Positions 25,859 through 34,293 of a DNA stretch of 35,011 bases are shown here, in pieces. Position numbers and translations under genes: made by a program. Origin of the DNA: CAZQDP01 sp964592375 (GTDB lineage: Bacteria; Bacillota; Clostridia; RUG12999); contig CAZQDP010000014.1 in the NCBI GenBank assembly GCA_964592375.1, positions 1-35,011 on the forward strand, in the 5' to 3' direction. Below the pieces are notes generated by a model. It did no database searches. It saw only the letters and a list, made by a program, of their open reading frames with translations, and was not told the origin of the DNA. How positions within the stretch are numbered: the first letter of the stretch is position 1; every line of letters starts with the position of its first letter.

Positions 25859-27658
25859 ATGAATATTGATTATATCCTGCAAAAGGTACAAAAAGCGGTG
25901 AGATACACCGGTGGTGAATTTGGCAGTGTTGTCAAACCCCTGCCGATTGGGTTGCGTTTTGCATTTTGCTTTCCGGATGTGTATGAAGTGGGAATGTCTC
26001 ATTTGGGAATGAAGATATTGTATCATCAACTTAACCAAAGGGATGATGTATGGGTTGAACGTGTATTCACCCCTTGGGTGGACATGCAGGAACAAATGAG
26101 AGAGCATCATGTTCCGCTTTTTTCCCTTGAAAGCAGAACTCCGGTTGGAGAATTTGATATGGTAGGCTTTACACTTCAATATGAGATGAGCTATACCAAT
26201 ATACTCAATATGCTGGATTTATCGGGAATTCCTATGCTCAGCTGCGAAAGGGAAAACGGCCCGTTTGTATGCGCAGGAGGACCTTGTGCATTTAATCCGG
26301 AGCCGCTAGCACCTTTTATTGATTTTTTTGTCATCGGAGAAGGGGAAGAGGTTACACAAGAGGTAATGGATTGCTATCTTGCATGGAAAAATGCAGGGAA
26401 AAGCAGAAAAGAATTTTTAATTGATGTAAGCCGCATTGAGGGTATTTACGTACCGTCTTTTTATGAGGTCACCTATCGCGAGGATGGCACCATTTTGGAA
26501 TATATCCCAAAGGAGGGCGCACCCAAAAGGGTGAAAAAAAGACTTATTGAGGATTTGGATCGTGTATTTTATCCCGAGGAGCTTGTGGTCCCCTTTGGAG
26601 AGATTGTGCACGACAGAGCAATGATTGAGCTGTTTAGGGGATGCATCAGAGGCTGTCGGTTCTGCCAAGCCGGTATGATTTATAGGCCGGTAAGGGAGCG
26701 CTCCCCCGAAAGGCTGGCAACAATAGCGCAAAAGCTCATGGAAAACACCGGTTATGAAGAGCTTTCCATGACTTCGCTAAGCAGCAGTGATTACTCGGGA
26801 ATAGGAGAGCTCACTGGCCGCTTGCTTGATCTTACGGAAGGCAAAAGGGTTAATCTTGCACTCCCTTCCCTTCGGGTGGATAGCTTTACGGTAGGACTTA
26901 TGGAAAAAGTGCAGAACATGCGTAAAAGCAGTCTTACCTTTGCACCTGAAGCCGGCACCCAGCGCTTGCGAGATATTATCAATAAGGGGCTGAGCGAAGA
27001 GGATATTTTGACGGGGGTAAGACTGGCCTTTGAAGGGGGCTGGTCCTCTTTAAAATTATATTTTATGATAGGATTGCCGGGCGAAACCATGGAGGACGTT
27101 GAAGGCATAGCCCTATTGGCTAAAAAAATTGCAGATGAGTATTACAGTGTGGATAAAATGCAACGAGGAAAGGCACTGAGCATCAATGTCAGCGTTTCTA
27201 CCTTTGTGCCAAAGCCCTTTACCCCTTTTCAGTGGGAAGGACAAGATGCCATCGAAACCATGCGCCAAAAGCAGCAAATGTTACGAGAAAAAATACGATC
27301 AAAGCATACCAGCTTTCATTGGCACGAATCCAAAACCAGTGTACTGGAGGCGGCTTTTTCGCGTGGAGATCGCCGCTTGGCACCGGTTCTTTTTGCGGCA
27401 TATCAAAAGGGATGCTGTTTTGACGGATGGGACGAATTTTTCGACTATCAGAAATGGATGCAGGCCTTTGAGGAGTGCTCAATTGACCATCGCTTTTATA
27501 CGCAAAGAAAGCGCAGCTTTGATGAGGTTTTGCCTTGGGATGTAGTGGATTGCGGCGTGTCCAAACACTTTTTAAAGTCAGAATGTGAAAAAGCATTTAG
27601 GATGGAGGTCACTCCGAATTGTAGGCAGGAGTGTTCCGGCTGTGGGGTCGGGTGCTAA
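25859..27658 (+). CDS. B12-binding-like radical SAM protein, TIGR03960 family
   Basis: A 599-residue radical SAM enzyme of unknown reaction. The N-terminal region (about 25-190) resembles a cobalamin-binding-like fold (FCFPDVYEVGMSHLGMKILY). The 4Fe-4S motif is CIRGCRFC in the form C-x3-C-x2-C, followed by the GMIYRPVRERSPE segment typical of this family. A Cys-rich tail ends ECSGCGVGC and may hold another cluster. ATG 25859 has CGGAGG 6 nt upstream; an earlier ATG-like start at 25805 would lie inside the promoter. The partner DUF2344 gene follows by 43 bases; in other bacteria the two are adjacent or fused, often before rng-rplU-rpmA, which is not the case here. Confidence 0.85.
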   Translation: MNIDYILQKVQKAVRYTGGEFGSVVKPLPIGLRFAFCFPDVYEVGMSHLGMKILYHQLNQRDDVWVERVFTPWVDMQEQMREHHVPLFSLESRTPVGEFDMVGFTLQYEMSYTNILNMLDLSGIPMLSCERENGPFVCAGGPCAFNPEPLAPFIDFFVIGEGEEVTQEVMDCYLAWKNAGKSRKEFLIDVSRIEGIYVPSFYEVTYREDGTILEYIPKEGAPKRVKKRLIEDLDRVFYPEELVVPFGEIVHDRAMIELFRGCIRGCRFCQAGMIYRPVRERSPERLATIAQKLMENTGYEELSMTSLSSSDYSGIGELTGRLLDLTEGKRVNLALPSLRVDSFTVGLMEKVQNMRKSSLTFAPEAGTQRLRDIINKGLSEEDILTGVRLAFEGGWSSLKLYFMIGLPGETMEDVEGIALLAKKIADEYYSVDKMQRGKALSINVSVSTFVPKPFTPFQWEGQDAIETMRQKQQMLREKIRSKHTSFHWHESKTSVLEAAFSRGDRRLAPVLFAAYQKGCCFDGWDEFFDYQKWMQAFEECSIDHRFYTQRKRSFDEVLPWDVVDCGVSKHFLKSECEKAFRMEVTPNCRQECSGCGVGC

Positions 27659-27701
27659 TTCAAATGGAAGGCCGAAAGACAAATAGGAAAAGAGGCTTAT
27701 A

Positions 27702-28355
27702 ATGGTTAATTATCGAATAAAATTTGAAAAGGATGAGAGCGTAAAATACGTTTCTCATTTAGATACAATGAGAGTGTTTGCACGTGCACTGCGAAGAACA
27801 GGGCTTAAAAATTCTTATTCTCAGGGCTTTAATCCACATCCTGTTATCAGTTTGCCAAGCCCTTTGGCGGTGGGAATATCCAGCCTTTTTGAGGTTGCGG
27901 ATATTGGATTTGACATGGAGATAGACGCAGAGGAAATGCAAAATGCCCTCCATGGAGCCATGCCAAAAGGCTATCGCGTAACAAAGGTCAAAAAGGCAAT
28001 GGAAGGGAATTTTCCTGCCATTTGTATGGCGGATTACGAAATTGAAATTGAAGGTGCACTTCCTAAGGAAGATGTGGCAAGCTCCCTGATGGCACTGCCT
28101 CAGATTATGATGGAGAAAACCAACAAACGAGGGACAAAAACCATTGATATTAAACCGTTTATTCTTTCCCTGAAACAAAAGGAAAGAGAAAAAAGCAAGA
28201 TTATCCTTGCGGTGCGACTCAAAGCCGGGTCAGAGAGTTTAAAGCCCGAGCTGCTTGTGCAAGCGATGAATAAATATGTGCAGAATTTGACGATTTTTTT
28301 TAGCAGAGCAAAACGCATTGCCATTTTGGACGAAAATGGCGTGGATGTTATTTGA
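27702..28355 (+). CDS. DUF2344 / TIGR03936 radical SAM-associated protein
   Basis: A 217-residue protein of family DUF2344, the companion of TIGR03960 radical SAM enzymes. The conserved start KFEKDESVKYVSHLDTMRVFARALRR and SYSQGFNPHP are clear. No enzyme motif is recognised. It follows the radical SAM gene by 43 bases on the same strand and ends 7 bases from the converging spoIIP gene. The pair must act together; a substrate-presenting or nucleic-acid-related role has been guessed from the rng-rplU neighbourhood in other genomes, but the reaction is not known. A 7-bp hairpin CCATTTT/AAAATGG (28321-28339) near its end lacks a T run. Confidence 0.85.
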   Translation: MVNYRIKFEKDESVKYVSHLDTMRVFARALRRTGLKNSYSQGFNPHPVISLPSPLAVGISSLFEVADIGFDMEIDAEEMQNALHGAMPKGYRVTKVKKAMEGNFPAICMADYEIEIEGALPKEDVASSLMALPQIMMEKTNKRGTKTIDIKPFILSLKQKEREKSKIILAVRLKAGSESLKPELLVQAMNKYVQNLTIFFSRAKRIAILDENGVDVI

Positions 28356-28362
28356 AAAATGT

Positions 28363-29526
28363 TTATTTTAGCTTTGGCAACACTGCCACAAGTGCTTTGG
28401 CAATATACTTTGCACTCACCAGTGCTTCGTCCAGTGTGTTGCCGCTGCTACCAACCTCAAGGATAATGGCTCCCGGTGCCAAATGTTCGTTAAATCTTGC
28501 ACTGCGAACATTAATTGGGCGTGCAAAATTTTTATCGATGGCAAGAAATTGCTGTTGCAGAAGATACGCAAATTTTAAATTATGTTGCCAATTGTCGTGT
28601 TTAAACCCAAGTTCATTTGTTCCGATAACACTCATCACCTGAGCTGCTTTTTCACCATTAATTTCGGTAAGCAGCTTTATTTTATTTCCGCTTTTGTCAT
28701 AGATAGCATCTCTGTGCAAGTCAAGTACAATTTGTATGGAAGGATTTTGTTTGAGTATTTTTGACACAGTTTCATAGGAGTTATTGTACGAGGCGTTGTA
28801 GGATGGATAATCATGAATGGTCTTATCATGGATAACCGAAACATTCCCTTTTTCCAGCATTTGCGCAAGAACATCGCCCACCTTCACAACATTTAGTTTT
28901 TGATCCGTGGTGCGCTCTTTTTCAGTATGTACAATATTATATGTATCTGAAGGGGAATAGCTTTCGGTGGTGTGCGTGTGTATAATGAGAACTTTCGCTT
29001 TTTTTCCAACCTTAAATGGGGGGGAGGCTGAGGTTAAATAATCATGATCAATTGTAAGGTCGGTTTGATTGGCAATGCTGATGATACCTCCAACGGCAGT
29101 GTTGCCGGAGGTGGAGGGAATTGTTTGTTCTGTTGGAGGCGGTGGCGCTGTCGTTGTGCTTTGTACATGAGAAGGCGAAGCAATCGGATCGGTTATTGGA
29201 GTAGTGGATACGACGGGCAGGGCAGATGGATTTGAAAAGTTTCCGGAAACGGACATCAATACATCCTGTGCCCCTGCTATTTTTTGTCCGGAAACGAAGC
29301 CGATAAGTTCAAGAAAAAGATTATCCTGCCCCTTGGCATCAGAAGGAGGTAGACCGATGGTTTCCTCCACGGTGTGCACGACAAAATGAAGGCCGGCATT
29401 TTCCAATATATCCATTGCCTTTTCATATAAAAAAGCCGCGGCATACACCAGAATGGCGACACTGATAATAGCAGCAGAAATTGTTTTTTTATTTATCTTA
29501 AATGTTTTCACGCGATATATTCTCAT
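28363..29526 (-). CDS. spoIIP: Stage II sporulation protein P
   Basis: A 387-residue SpoIIP, the amidase/endopeptidase that works with SpoIID and SpoIIM to thin septal peptidoglycan during engulfment of the forespore. An N-terminal membrane helix (about 18-38) is followed by a Pro/Thr/Ser-rich linker (about 125-155) and the catalytic domain with LIIHTHTTESY and VLDLHRDAI, which carry the metal-binding and catalytic His/Glu residues. ATG 29526 is chosen; the TTG at 29550 is alternative, and neither has a good SD. No gpr or other spore gene is upstream. I cannot identify a sigma-E promoter with confidence in the 72-base gap to the divergent nnr promoter. Confidence 0.92.
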   Translation of the reverse strand: MRIYRVKTFKINKKTISAAIISVAILVYAAAFLYEKAMDILENAGLHFVVHTVEETIGLPPSDAKGQDNLFLELIGFVSGQKIAGAQDVLMSVSGNFSNPSALPVVSTTPITDPIASPSHVQSTTTAPPPPTEQTIPSTSGNTAVGGIISIANQTDLTIDHDYLTSASPPFKVGKKAKVLIIHTHTTESYSPSDTYNIVHTEKERTTDQKLNVVKVGDVLAQMLEKGNVSVIHDKTIHDYPSYNASYNNSYETVSKILKQNPSIQIVLDLHRDAIYDKSGNKIKLLTEINGEKAAQVMSVIGTNELGFKHDNWQHNLKFAYLLQQQFLAIDKNFARPINVRSARFNEHLAPGAIILEVGSSGNTLDEALVSAKYIAKALVAVLPKLK

Positions 29527-29598
29527 AGCATATGTATATGCACAAAGCAAATTGTGTATACAGGCAATGGATGTTTTTTTTGGGAAATGTAAAACTGC

Positions 29599-29627
29599 TT
29601 GACAAACCTTTTTGATAGAGATACAAT
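29599..29627 (+). promoter_or_regulatory. Sigma-A promoter for the nnr-lipoprotein-alr operon
   Basis: TTGACA (29599-29604) and TACAAT (29622-29627) are 17 bases apart. The -10 ends 46 bases before ATG 29674, which also shows that the open frame upstream of that ATG is not coding. Confidence 0.8.
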
Positions 29628-29673
29628 AATAAATAGGGCAGAGATATTTGCTATTGTGAAAGGAATGAGGCGT

Positions 29674-31173
29674 ATGCGTTCATTGCTAAGCTGCGCACAA
29701 ATGCGCATGGCAGATAGTGCGGCAACGCAGGAATACGGTATTGCATCCATCTTGCTCATGGAGAACGCTGCCATAGGGGCACTCAGGGTGATGGAAAAGC
29801 ATTATCAATTGGCGTCACTGCGCATACTTGTGGTGTGTGGCAAGGGTAATAATGGCGGCGACGGCTATGCACTATCAAGGCATCTACAAAATGCAGGAGC
29901 CATCGTGTATATTTACATGCAGCAGATGCCTTTGGGCGTGGATTCTCTCCAAAACTATCATAGCGCAGTAAAAATGGGTATCTCGTTTGCAAAGGATTTG
30001 CAAGGCAACTATGATTTGGTGGTGGACGCGTACCTTGGCACCGGATTGAAAGGAGAGGTGACGGGGGAGGCGGCAGAAGTCATTTGTGCCATCAATCAAA
30101 TGAGGTGTCCTATTATTGCACTTGATTTGCCAAGCGGAATAGACGGGGACTCGGGAAGTCATTGTGGCTGCGCTGTTATGGCAACGCATTCAGTCACATT
30201 CGGATATATGAAAACCGGTTTAATGCAGTATCCTGGCAGGCAGTATGCAGGAGAGATTACGGTGTGCGATATTTCTATTCCACCGCAGGCGGTGCACCAG
30301 TGCACTGCTTTTTTGCCGGAGCATCGGGACATCAATCAAATATTGCCGCATCGCCAAAAGGATGCCAATAAAGGCAGTGTGGGAAAGCTTGGGATTGTGG
30401 CGGGAAGCCGCGGGATGGTGGGCGCTGCGGTGATGTGCGCCAGGGGGGCGCTGCGCAGTGGCGCGGGGCTTGTATATGTGGCCGCTCCAAGCGAATTATG
30501 GCAGGTATACGCCTCAAAAATGACCCATGAAGTGATTGTACCTGTGGATGGGAAAGGCGGTTTTTCACTCCAGAGTGCAGAAGAAATTTGCAATATGCTA
30601 AAAGGGTGCAATGCCTATGTGTTAGGGCCCGGACTTGGAAGTGACAAGTCCGTGTTGCCACTTGTTCAAAAGCTCATTACAAGCACAGATATCCCACTGA
30701 TTATTGATGCGGATGGCATAAACGCTCTTTCGGGGAATATAAATGTTATAAGAGGCAGGAAGGGAGTTATCCTCACGCCTCACCCAGGTGAATTTGCGCG
30801 GCTTACCGGGATGGATATTGCCTCCCTGCAAAAAGATCGCATCAGAATTGCACGGGATTTTTCCGTAAGCTGTGGTGCGGTGGTTGTGCTCAAGGGTGCA
30901 GGTACGGTAACGGCTTGCCCGGATGGGACTGTATACATTAACCCTACCGGCAATCCTGCAATGGCTGTCGGGGGAAGCGGTGATGTTCTTGCCGGCGTCA
31001 TAGGAGCATTGCTCGGTGGCGGCATTGCACCGGAGCTATCGGCGATGGCAGGAGTGTATTTGCACGGCCTTGCAGGGGATATTGCCGCCGAGGAGATAGG
31101 GGAGATAGGCATGCTACCGCTTGATGTAGCAGAGGCGATGACGGAGGCAATCAAAGTAATAAGACGGGAGTGA
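29674..31173 (+). CDS. nnr: Bifunctional NAD(P)H-hydrate epimerase / ADP-dependent NAD(P)HX dehydratase
   Basis: A 499-residue metabolite-repair enzyme. The N-terminal YjeF_N epimerase (about 1-215) interconverts R- and S-NAD(P)HX, and the C-terminal carbohydrate-kinase-like domain (about 225-499) dehydrates S-NAD(P)HX with ADP. Seen motifs are MENAA and CGKGNNGGDGYALSR in the first half, and VAGSRGMVGAA, LTPHPGEFARL and NPAMAVGGSGDVLAG in the second. ATG 29674 has AAAGGA 9 nt upstream; in-frame ATG 29665 abuts the SD. It leads an operon with the lipoprotein (6-nt gap) and alr (18-nt gap). In many Firmicutes acpS precedes it; here spoIIP is divergent instead. Confidence 0.94.
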   Translation: MRSLLSCAQMRMADSAATQEYGIASILLMENAAIGALRVMEKHYQLASLRILVVCGKGNNGGDGYALSRHLQNAGAIVYIYMQQMPLGVDSLQNYHSAVKMGISFAKDLQGNYDLVVDAYLGTGLKGEVTGEAAEVICAINQMRCPIIALDLPSGIDGDSGSHCGCAVMATHSVTFGYMKTGLMQYPGRQYAGEITVCDISIPPQAVHQCTAFLPEHRDINQILPHRQKDANKGSVGKLGIVAGSRGMVGAAVMCARGALRSGAGLVYVAAPSELWQVYASKMTHEVIVPVDGKGGFSLQSAEEICNMLKGCNAYVLGPGLGSDKSVLPLVQKLITSTDIPLIIDADGINALSGNINVIRGRKGVILTPHPGEFARLTGMDIASLQKDRIRIARDFSVSCGAVVVLKGAGTVTACPDGTVYINPTGNPAMAVGGSGDVLAGVIGALLGGGIAPELSAMAGVYLHGLAGDIAAEEIGEIGMLPLDVAEAMTEAIKVIRRE

Positions 31174-31179
31174 TGATTT

Positions 31180-31800
31180 GTGCATCGTAAGTGCAGCATA
31201 ATAACTGCGGCGATGCTAATGACAACCCTTATTTTTACTGGATGCAGTAATTTTAAGGTAGGGAACAATGTGTACAAAAAGTTGTATGACCATTACAGCA
31301 ATGTAACTTCCTACAAAGCAGAATGTGTTGTAACGGTATACTCAGGTCAGACGCAAAATGTATATACAATGCGCCAATACTATCAGAGTCCGGATAAATT
31401 GCGCACAGAAATGATTGATAGCAATGGGATTGTAGGAATGGTTTCTGTTCTGCAAGGCAATAAAGCGGTGATCACCTCCGCTTGGGGCAACAAAACGGAA
31501 ATACATCACACAAGGCCTGCCGAACCGGATTATATGCAGCTGAGTACGTTTTTTGATATATACTATAAAGATAGAGTGGTTCGTGAGGATGCGGATGAAA
31601 ACGGGGAAAACATTGTTTTGACCGCACAAACAGGTTCGTCCAATATCTATCGGCATACTGCCATCCTGCATGCCAAAAGCAAGAGTCTTCAGCCGATATC
31701 CTTAGAGCTTGCCGGCAGTGACGGCAACCTCTATACTCGCATTGAGTATAAAAGCTTTGAAATAGGAAAAGAGATGGACGAAGCGCTGTTTTCATTCTGA
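31180..31800 (+). CDS. GerS/YdcC-like LolA-fold lipoprotein
   Basis: A 206-residue lipoprotein. The start is GTG 31180, with GGGAG 9 nt upstream. A short signal ends in IFTGC, so Cys22 would be lipidated. The mature part has the beta-rich LolA/LppX-like pattern (YKAECVVTVYSGQTQNVYTMRQYYQSPDKLR). In Clostridioides difficile, GerS, a lipoprotein of this fold needed for spore cortex modification and germination, is encoded beside an alanine racemase gene; in Bacillus subtilis the related ydcC precedes alr-ndoAI-ndoA. This gene occupies the same place, between nnr and alr. Sporulation expression is likely by analogy, but whether it is functionally GerS or YdcC cannot be decided from sequence. Confidence 0.8.
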   Translation: MHRKCSIITAAMLMTTLIFTGCSNFKVGNNVYKKLYDHYSNVTSYKAECVVTVYSGQTQNVYTMRQYYQSPDKLRTEMIDSNGIVGMVSVLQGNKAVITSAWGNKTEIHHTRPAEPDYMQLSTFFDIYYKDRVVREDADENGENIVLTAQTGSSNIYRHTAILHAKSKSLQPISLELAGSDGNLYTRIEYKSFEIGKEMDEALFSF

Positions 31801-31818
31801 TTATATTGGAGGATACCA

Positions 31819-32997
31819 ATGAACAAAACAAATATTACTCATCGTACCTGGGCAGAGGTAAATTTGGATGCAATTGCATATAATATAAAGGAAATAAAAA
31901 AAACATTGAAAGACAAAACGAGGCTCATGGCAGTCGTGAAAGCGGATGCATACGGCCACGGTTATTTGGAAGTATCTAAAACCATGATAGAAAGTGGAGC
32001 GGATGCTTTGGGGGTCGCTTTTATTGACGAAGCAGAGCAGCTTCGCCGTCATGGAATGACCGCACCCATTCTAATTTTAGGATATACGCCCTGCGCCGAT
32101 TTGTATCGGGCAGCGGATGCCAAGGTGGCGGTGACCATATCTTCCTTTAAGCAAGCAAAAATCCTATCCGATTATTGCGTGCATAAGCAAAAAAGTGCCA
32201 CGGTTCACATTAAGATCGATACTGGCATGAATAGGATAGGAATTGTGTGGGACGAGGGGGATGCGGCAGAGGTAATTCAAAAGATATGTGCACTGAAAGG
32301 AATTGTAGCGGAGGGGTTATTTAGCCATTTTGCATGTGCCGATGAGGGGGATGAGTCCTATTCGGTGTTGCAATGCGAGCGATTTTTAAGCCTTGCAGAG
32401 CGCGTACGCCAAAAAGGCATATCCATTCCGATAAGGCATATCTGCAATAGTGCAGGTACACTGAAATTTCCGCATATGCATATGGAGATGGTGCGAGTCG
32501 GCATTATCACCTATGGCAGTTATCCTTCGGTGGAATTTGATACATCGCAGATTTGTCTTATGCCGGCCATGAGTCTTAAAACGGGTATCATCAGAGTGCA
32601 AGAGGTAGCGAGGGGAAGTCGAATTAGTTATGGGGGCATATTTGAGGCTGCGAAAAATATGAAGATAGCAACCATCCCAATCGGTTATGCAGATGGGTTT
32701 TCGCGAATTCTTTCGGGAAAGGTCAAAGTACTTGCGGGCGGAAGGCTTGTGAGCGTTGTCGGAAGAATTTGTATGGACCAATGTATGATTGATGTGTCAG
32801 ATGTCAATAATATAGAGGTGGAAGATATCGTCACAATTATTGGCGAAGCAGGGGAGGGGTGCAGGATCACAACAGAGGACATAGCGGATGCGATGGGCAC
32901 CATCAGCTATGAGGTGATGTGCTTAATTGGTAAACGTGTTCCCCGAGTGTACTACAGAAACGGTGAAATCGTAGATGTTCTGAATTATCTTGCATGA
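31819..32997 (+). CDS. alr: Alanine racemase
   Basis: A 392-residue PLP enzyme that interconverts L- and D-alanine for peptidoglycan and, in spore formers, for control of germination. The PLP lysine is Lys41 in VVKADAYGHG, and the second catalytic base is Tyr271 in ISYGGIFEA. IDTGMNRIG and ICMDQCMIDVS are further family motifs. GGAGG precedes ATG 31819 by a normal spacer. It is the third gene of the nnr operon and is followed, after its own promoter, by the ndoAI-ndoA pair, the order found in Bacillus. Confidence 0.96.
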   Translation: MNKTNITHRTWAEVNLDAIAYNIKEIKKTLKDKTRLMAVVKADAYGHGYLEVSKTMIESGADALGVAFIDEAEQLRRHGMTAPILILGYTPCADLYRAADAKVAVTISSFKQAKILSDYCVHKQKSATVHIKIDTGMNRIGIVWDEGDAAEVIQKICALKGIVAEGLFSHFACADEGDESYSVLQCERFLSLAERVRQKGISIPIRHICNSAGTLKFPHMHMEMVRVGIITYGSYPSVEFDTSQICLMPAMSLKTGIIRVQEVARGSRISYGGIFEAAKNMKIATIPIGYADGFSRILSGKVKVLAGGRLVSVVGRICMDQCMIDVSDVNNIEVEDIVTIIGEAGEGCRITTEDIADAMGTISYEVMCLIGKRVPRVYYRNGEIVDVLNYLA

Positions 32998-33013
32998 TTG
33001 GCTTAAATTGTAT

Positions 33014-33042
33014 TTGATTTTTACATAGCGATGGTGTATAAT
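33014..33042 (+). promoter_or_regulatory. Sigma-A promoter for ndoAI-ndoA
   Basis: TTGATT (33014-33019) and TATAAT (33037-33042) are 17 bases apart, directly after alr. It predicts a leader of about 95 nt before the TTG start at 33145. Confidence 0.7.
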
Positions 33043-33144
33043 AATAGTGACCGCCGTGTAAGTCATACGCAATAGAAGGCCGTTTTATCGGATGCGTCTA
33101 TGATGCCGGTGGCTGTGAAAAATCAGCGAAAGGGGGCATAGCAT

Positions 33145-33420
33145 TTGCCACAGCTGAAAAGAATATTAATCACCCTACCGGATTCCCTGCTAAAAGAAGT
33201 GGATTTATTGGTAAAACTCGAAAACACCAATCGCAGCGAGTTCGTAAGGGCGGCAATGAAGCTTTATATCGGAGAGAAAAAGAAGCTGGAGTTTAGAGAG
33301 AGAATGAAAAAGGGGTACCAGGAAATGGCCGGGATTAACATCACCCTTGCCCAGATGTGTTTTGATGCGGATAACGAGCAGCTTATTCGCTATGAGGAAA
33401 AACTGGCGGAGTGTGAGTAA
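33145..33420 (+). CDS. ndoAI: Ribbon-helix-helix antitoxin (EndoAI/MazE type)
   Basis: A 91-residue antitoxin. The N-terminal 45 residues are a ribbon-helix-helix DNA-binding fold (RILITLPDSLLKEVDLLVKLENTNRSEFVRAAMKLYI read as strand-helix-helix), and the C-terminal part should wrap the toxin. The start is a TTG at 33145 with GGGGG 8 nt upstream; no ATG is available upstream. The toxin gene begins 2 nt after its stop, and an own promoter with a consensus -10 lies upstream, which would allow autoregulation by the antitoxin-toxin complex. Confidence 0.9.
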   Translation: MPQLKRILITLPDSLLKEVDLLVKLENTNRSEFVRAAMKLYIGEKKKLEFRERMKKGYQEMAGINITLAQMCFDADNEQLIRYEEKLAECE

Positions 33421-33422
33421 TA

Positions 33423-33770
33423 GTGATAGTAAAAAGAGGGGACATTTTCTACGCAGACTTAAGCCCTGTGGTCGGTTCGGAGCAAGGGGGCATTCGCCCT
33501 GTTTTGGTGGTGCAAAACGATGTGGGAAACAAATACAGTCCCACCATTATAGCGGCGGCGATAACCTCGCAAATCAACAAAGCAAAGCTTCCGACCCATA
33601 TTGAAATCAACGCGGAGGAGTATGGTCTTGCAAAAGATTCCGTGGTTCTGCTCGAACAGATCAGGACCATCGATAAAAAGCGACTGCGCGAGAAAATTGG
33701 CCATTTGGATGACGAACTGATGGAAAAAGTCAATGAAGCAATTGGTGTAAGTTTTGGTCTTGATGAGTAA
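33423..33770 (+). CDS. ndoA: EndoA/MazF mRNA endoribonuclease toxin
   Basis: A 115-residue MazF-family endoribonuclease that cleaves single-stranded mRNA at short sequences. The family segments are RGDIFYADLSPVVGSEQGGIRPVLVVQND, then an Ala-Ala-Ile-Thr segment holding the active-site Thr, and the EQIRTIDK segment. The start is GTG 33423, two bases after the antitoxin stop, with GGAG 11 nt upstream. The pair next to alr matches the B. subtilis arrangement, where EndoA cuts UACAU; the specificity here is not known. Confidence 0.94.
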   Translation: MIVKRGDIFYADLSPVVGSEQGGIRPVLVVQNDVGNKYSPTIIAAAITSQINKAKLPTHIEINAEEYGLAKDSVVLLEQIRTIDKKRLREKIGHLDDELMEKVNEAIGVSFGLDE

Positions 33771-33809
33771 GCATGAGGAGGCAAAACCGTATATCAGGGA
33801 GGGTAACAA

Positions 33810-34247
33810 ATGAGGAAGATTCATGCAAAGGCGCTAGCTATTTTTGTGGCATGTTTCGTGCTACTCAGTGCGGTGGTCATTGCGGTTCCGGGAGCACAGG
33901 ACGATCCGGTAGTTACGCTAAGCTATGTAGAGAATGTATTTTGGAATAAAATACAGCAATACATAGATGAGCGACTGTCAATTACGCACTTTCAGGTCGT
34001 GAATGTACCTGCGGGAAAAACGGTATTATGCAAAGAAGGGTGTGAACTTATTCTTCGCATGGGAAGTGCCACGGTGATTGCGACTGCCAAAGGCGGTTTG
34101 GCGGATGTGAGCGTAGGGGAAGACATTAAAAACGCAGAGTCGATGCCGTCCAATCACCAGCTCATCGTTCCGGTGGGAGATGGCAGAGGTCTAAAAGCAC
34201 TAACCGATGTCATCGTTCTGGTAAAAGGGGAGTATAGCATAGAATAA
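33810..34247 (+). CDS. Secreted or membrane-anchored hypothetical protein
   Basis: A 145-residue protein with an N-terminal hydrophobic segment (residues 8-28) that may be a signal peptide or anchor, followed by a small domain with DDPVVTLSYVEN, VVNVPAGKTVLCKEGCELILRMG, GGLADVSVG and NHQLIVPVGDGRGLKA. This pattern resembles a conserved clostridial family of exported proteins that I cannot name. Two Cys (CKEGC) are close together. GGGAGG is 7 nt before ATG 33810. It follows ndoA by 39 bases and precedes the strong terminator, so it is probably the last gene of the same transcript. No function is proposed. Confidence 0.8.
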   Translation: MRKIHAKALAIFVACFVLLSAVVIAVPGAQDDPVVTLSYVENVFWNKIQQYIDERLSITHFQVVNVPAGKTVLCKEGCELILRMGSATVIATAKGGLADVSVGEDIKNAESMPSNHQLIVPVGDGRGLKALTDVIVLVKGEYSIE

Positions 34248-34258
34248 AAGGAAATCAT

Positions 34259-34293
34259 AAAAAGCGAAGAAGTGGCAGACTTCTTCGCTTTTT
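34259..34293 (+). terminator. Strong Rho-independent terminator
   Basis: Perfect 15-bp arms 34259-34273 and 34279-34293 around a 5-nt loop, with A5 and T5 at the ends. It ends the alr-ndoA-hypothetical transcript and could work in both directions. Confidence 0.92.
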
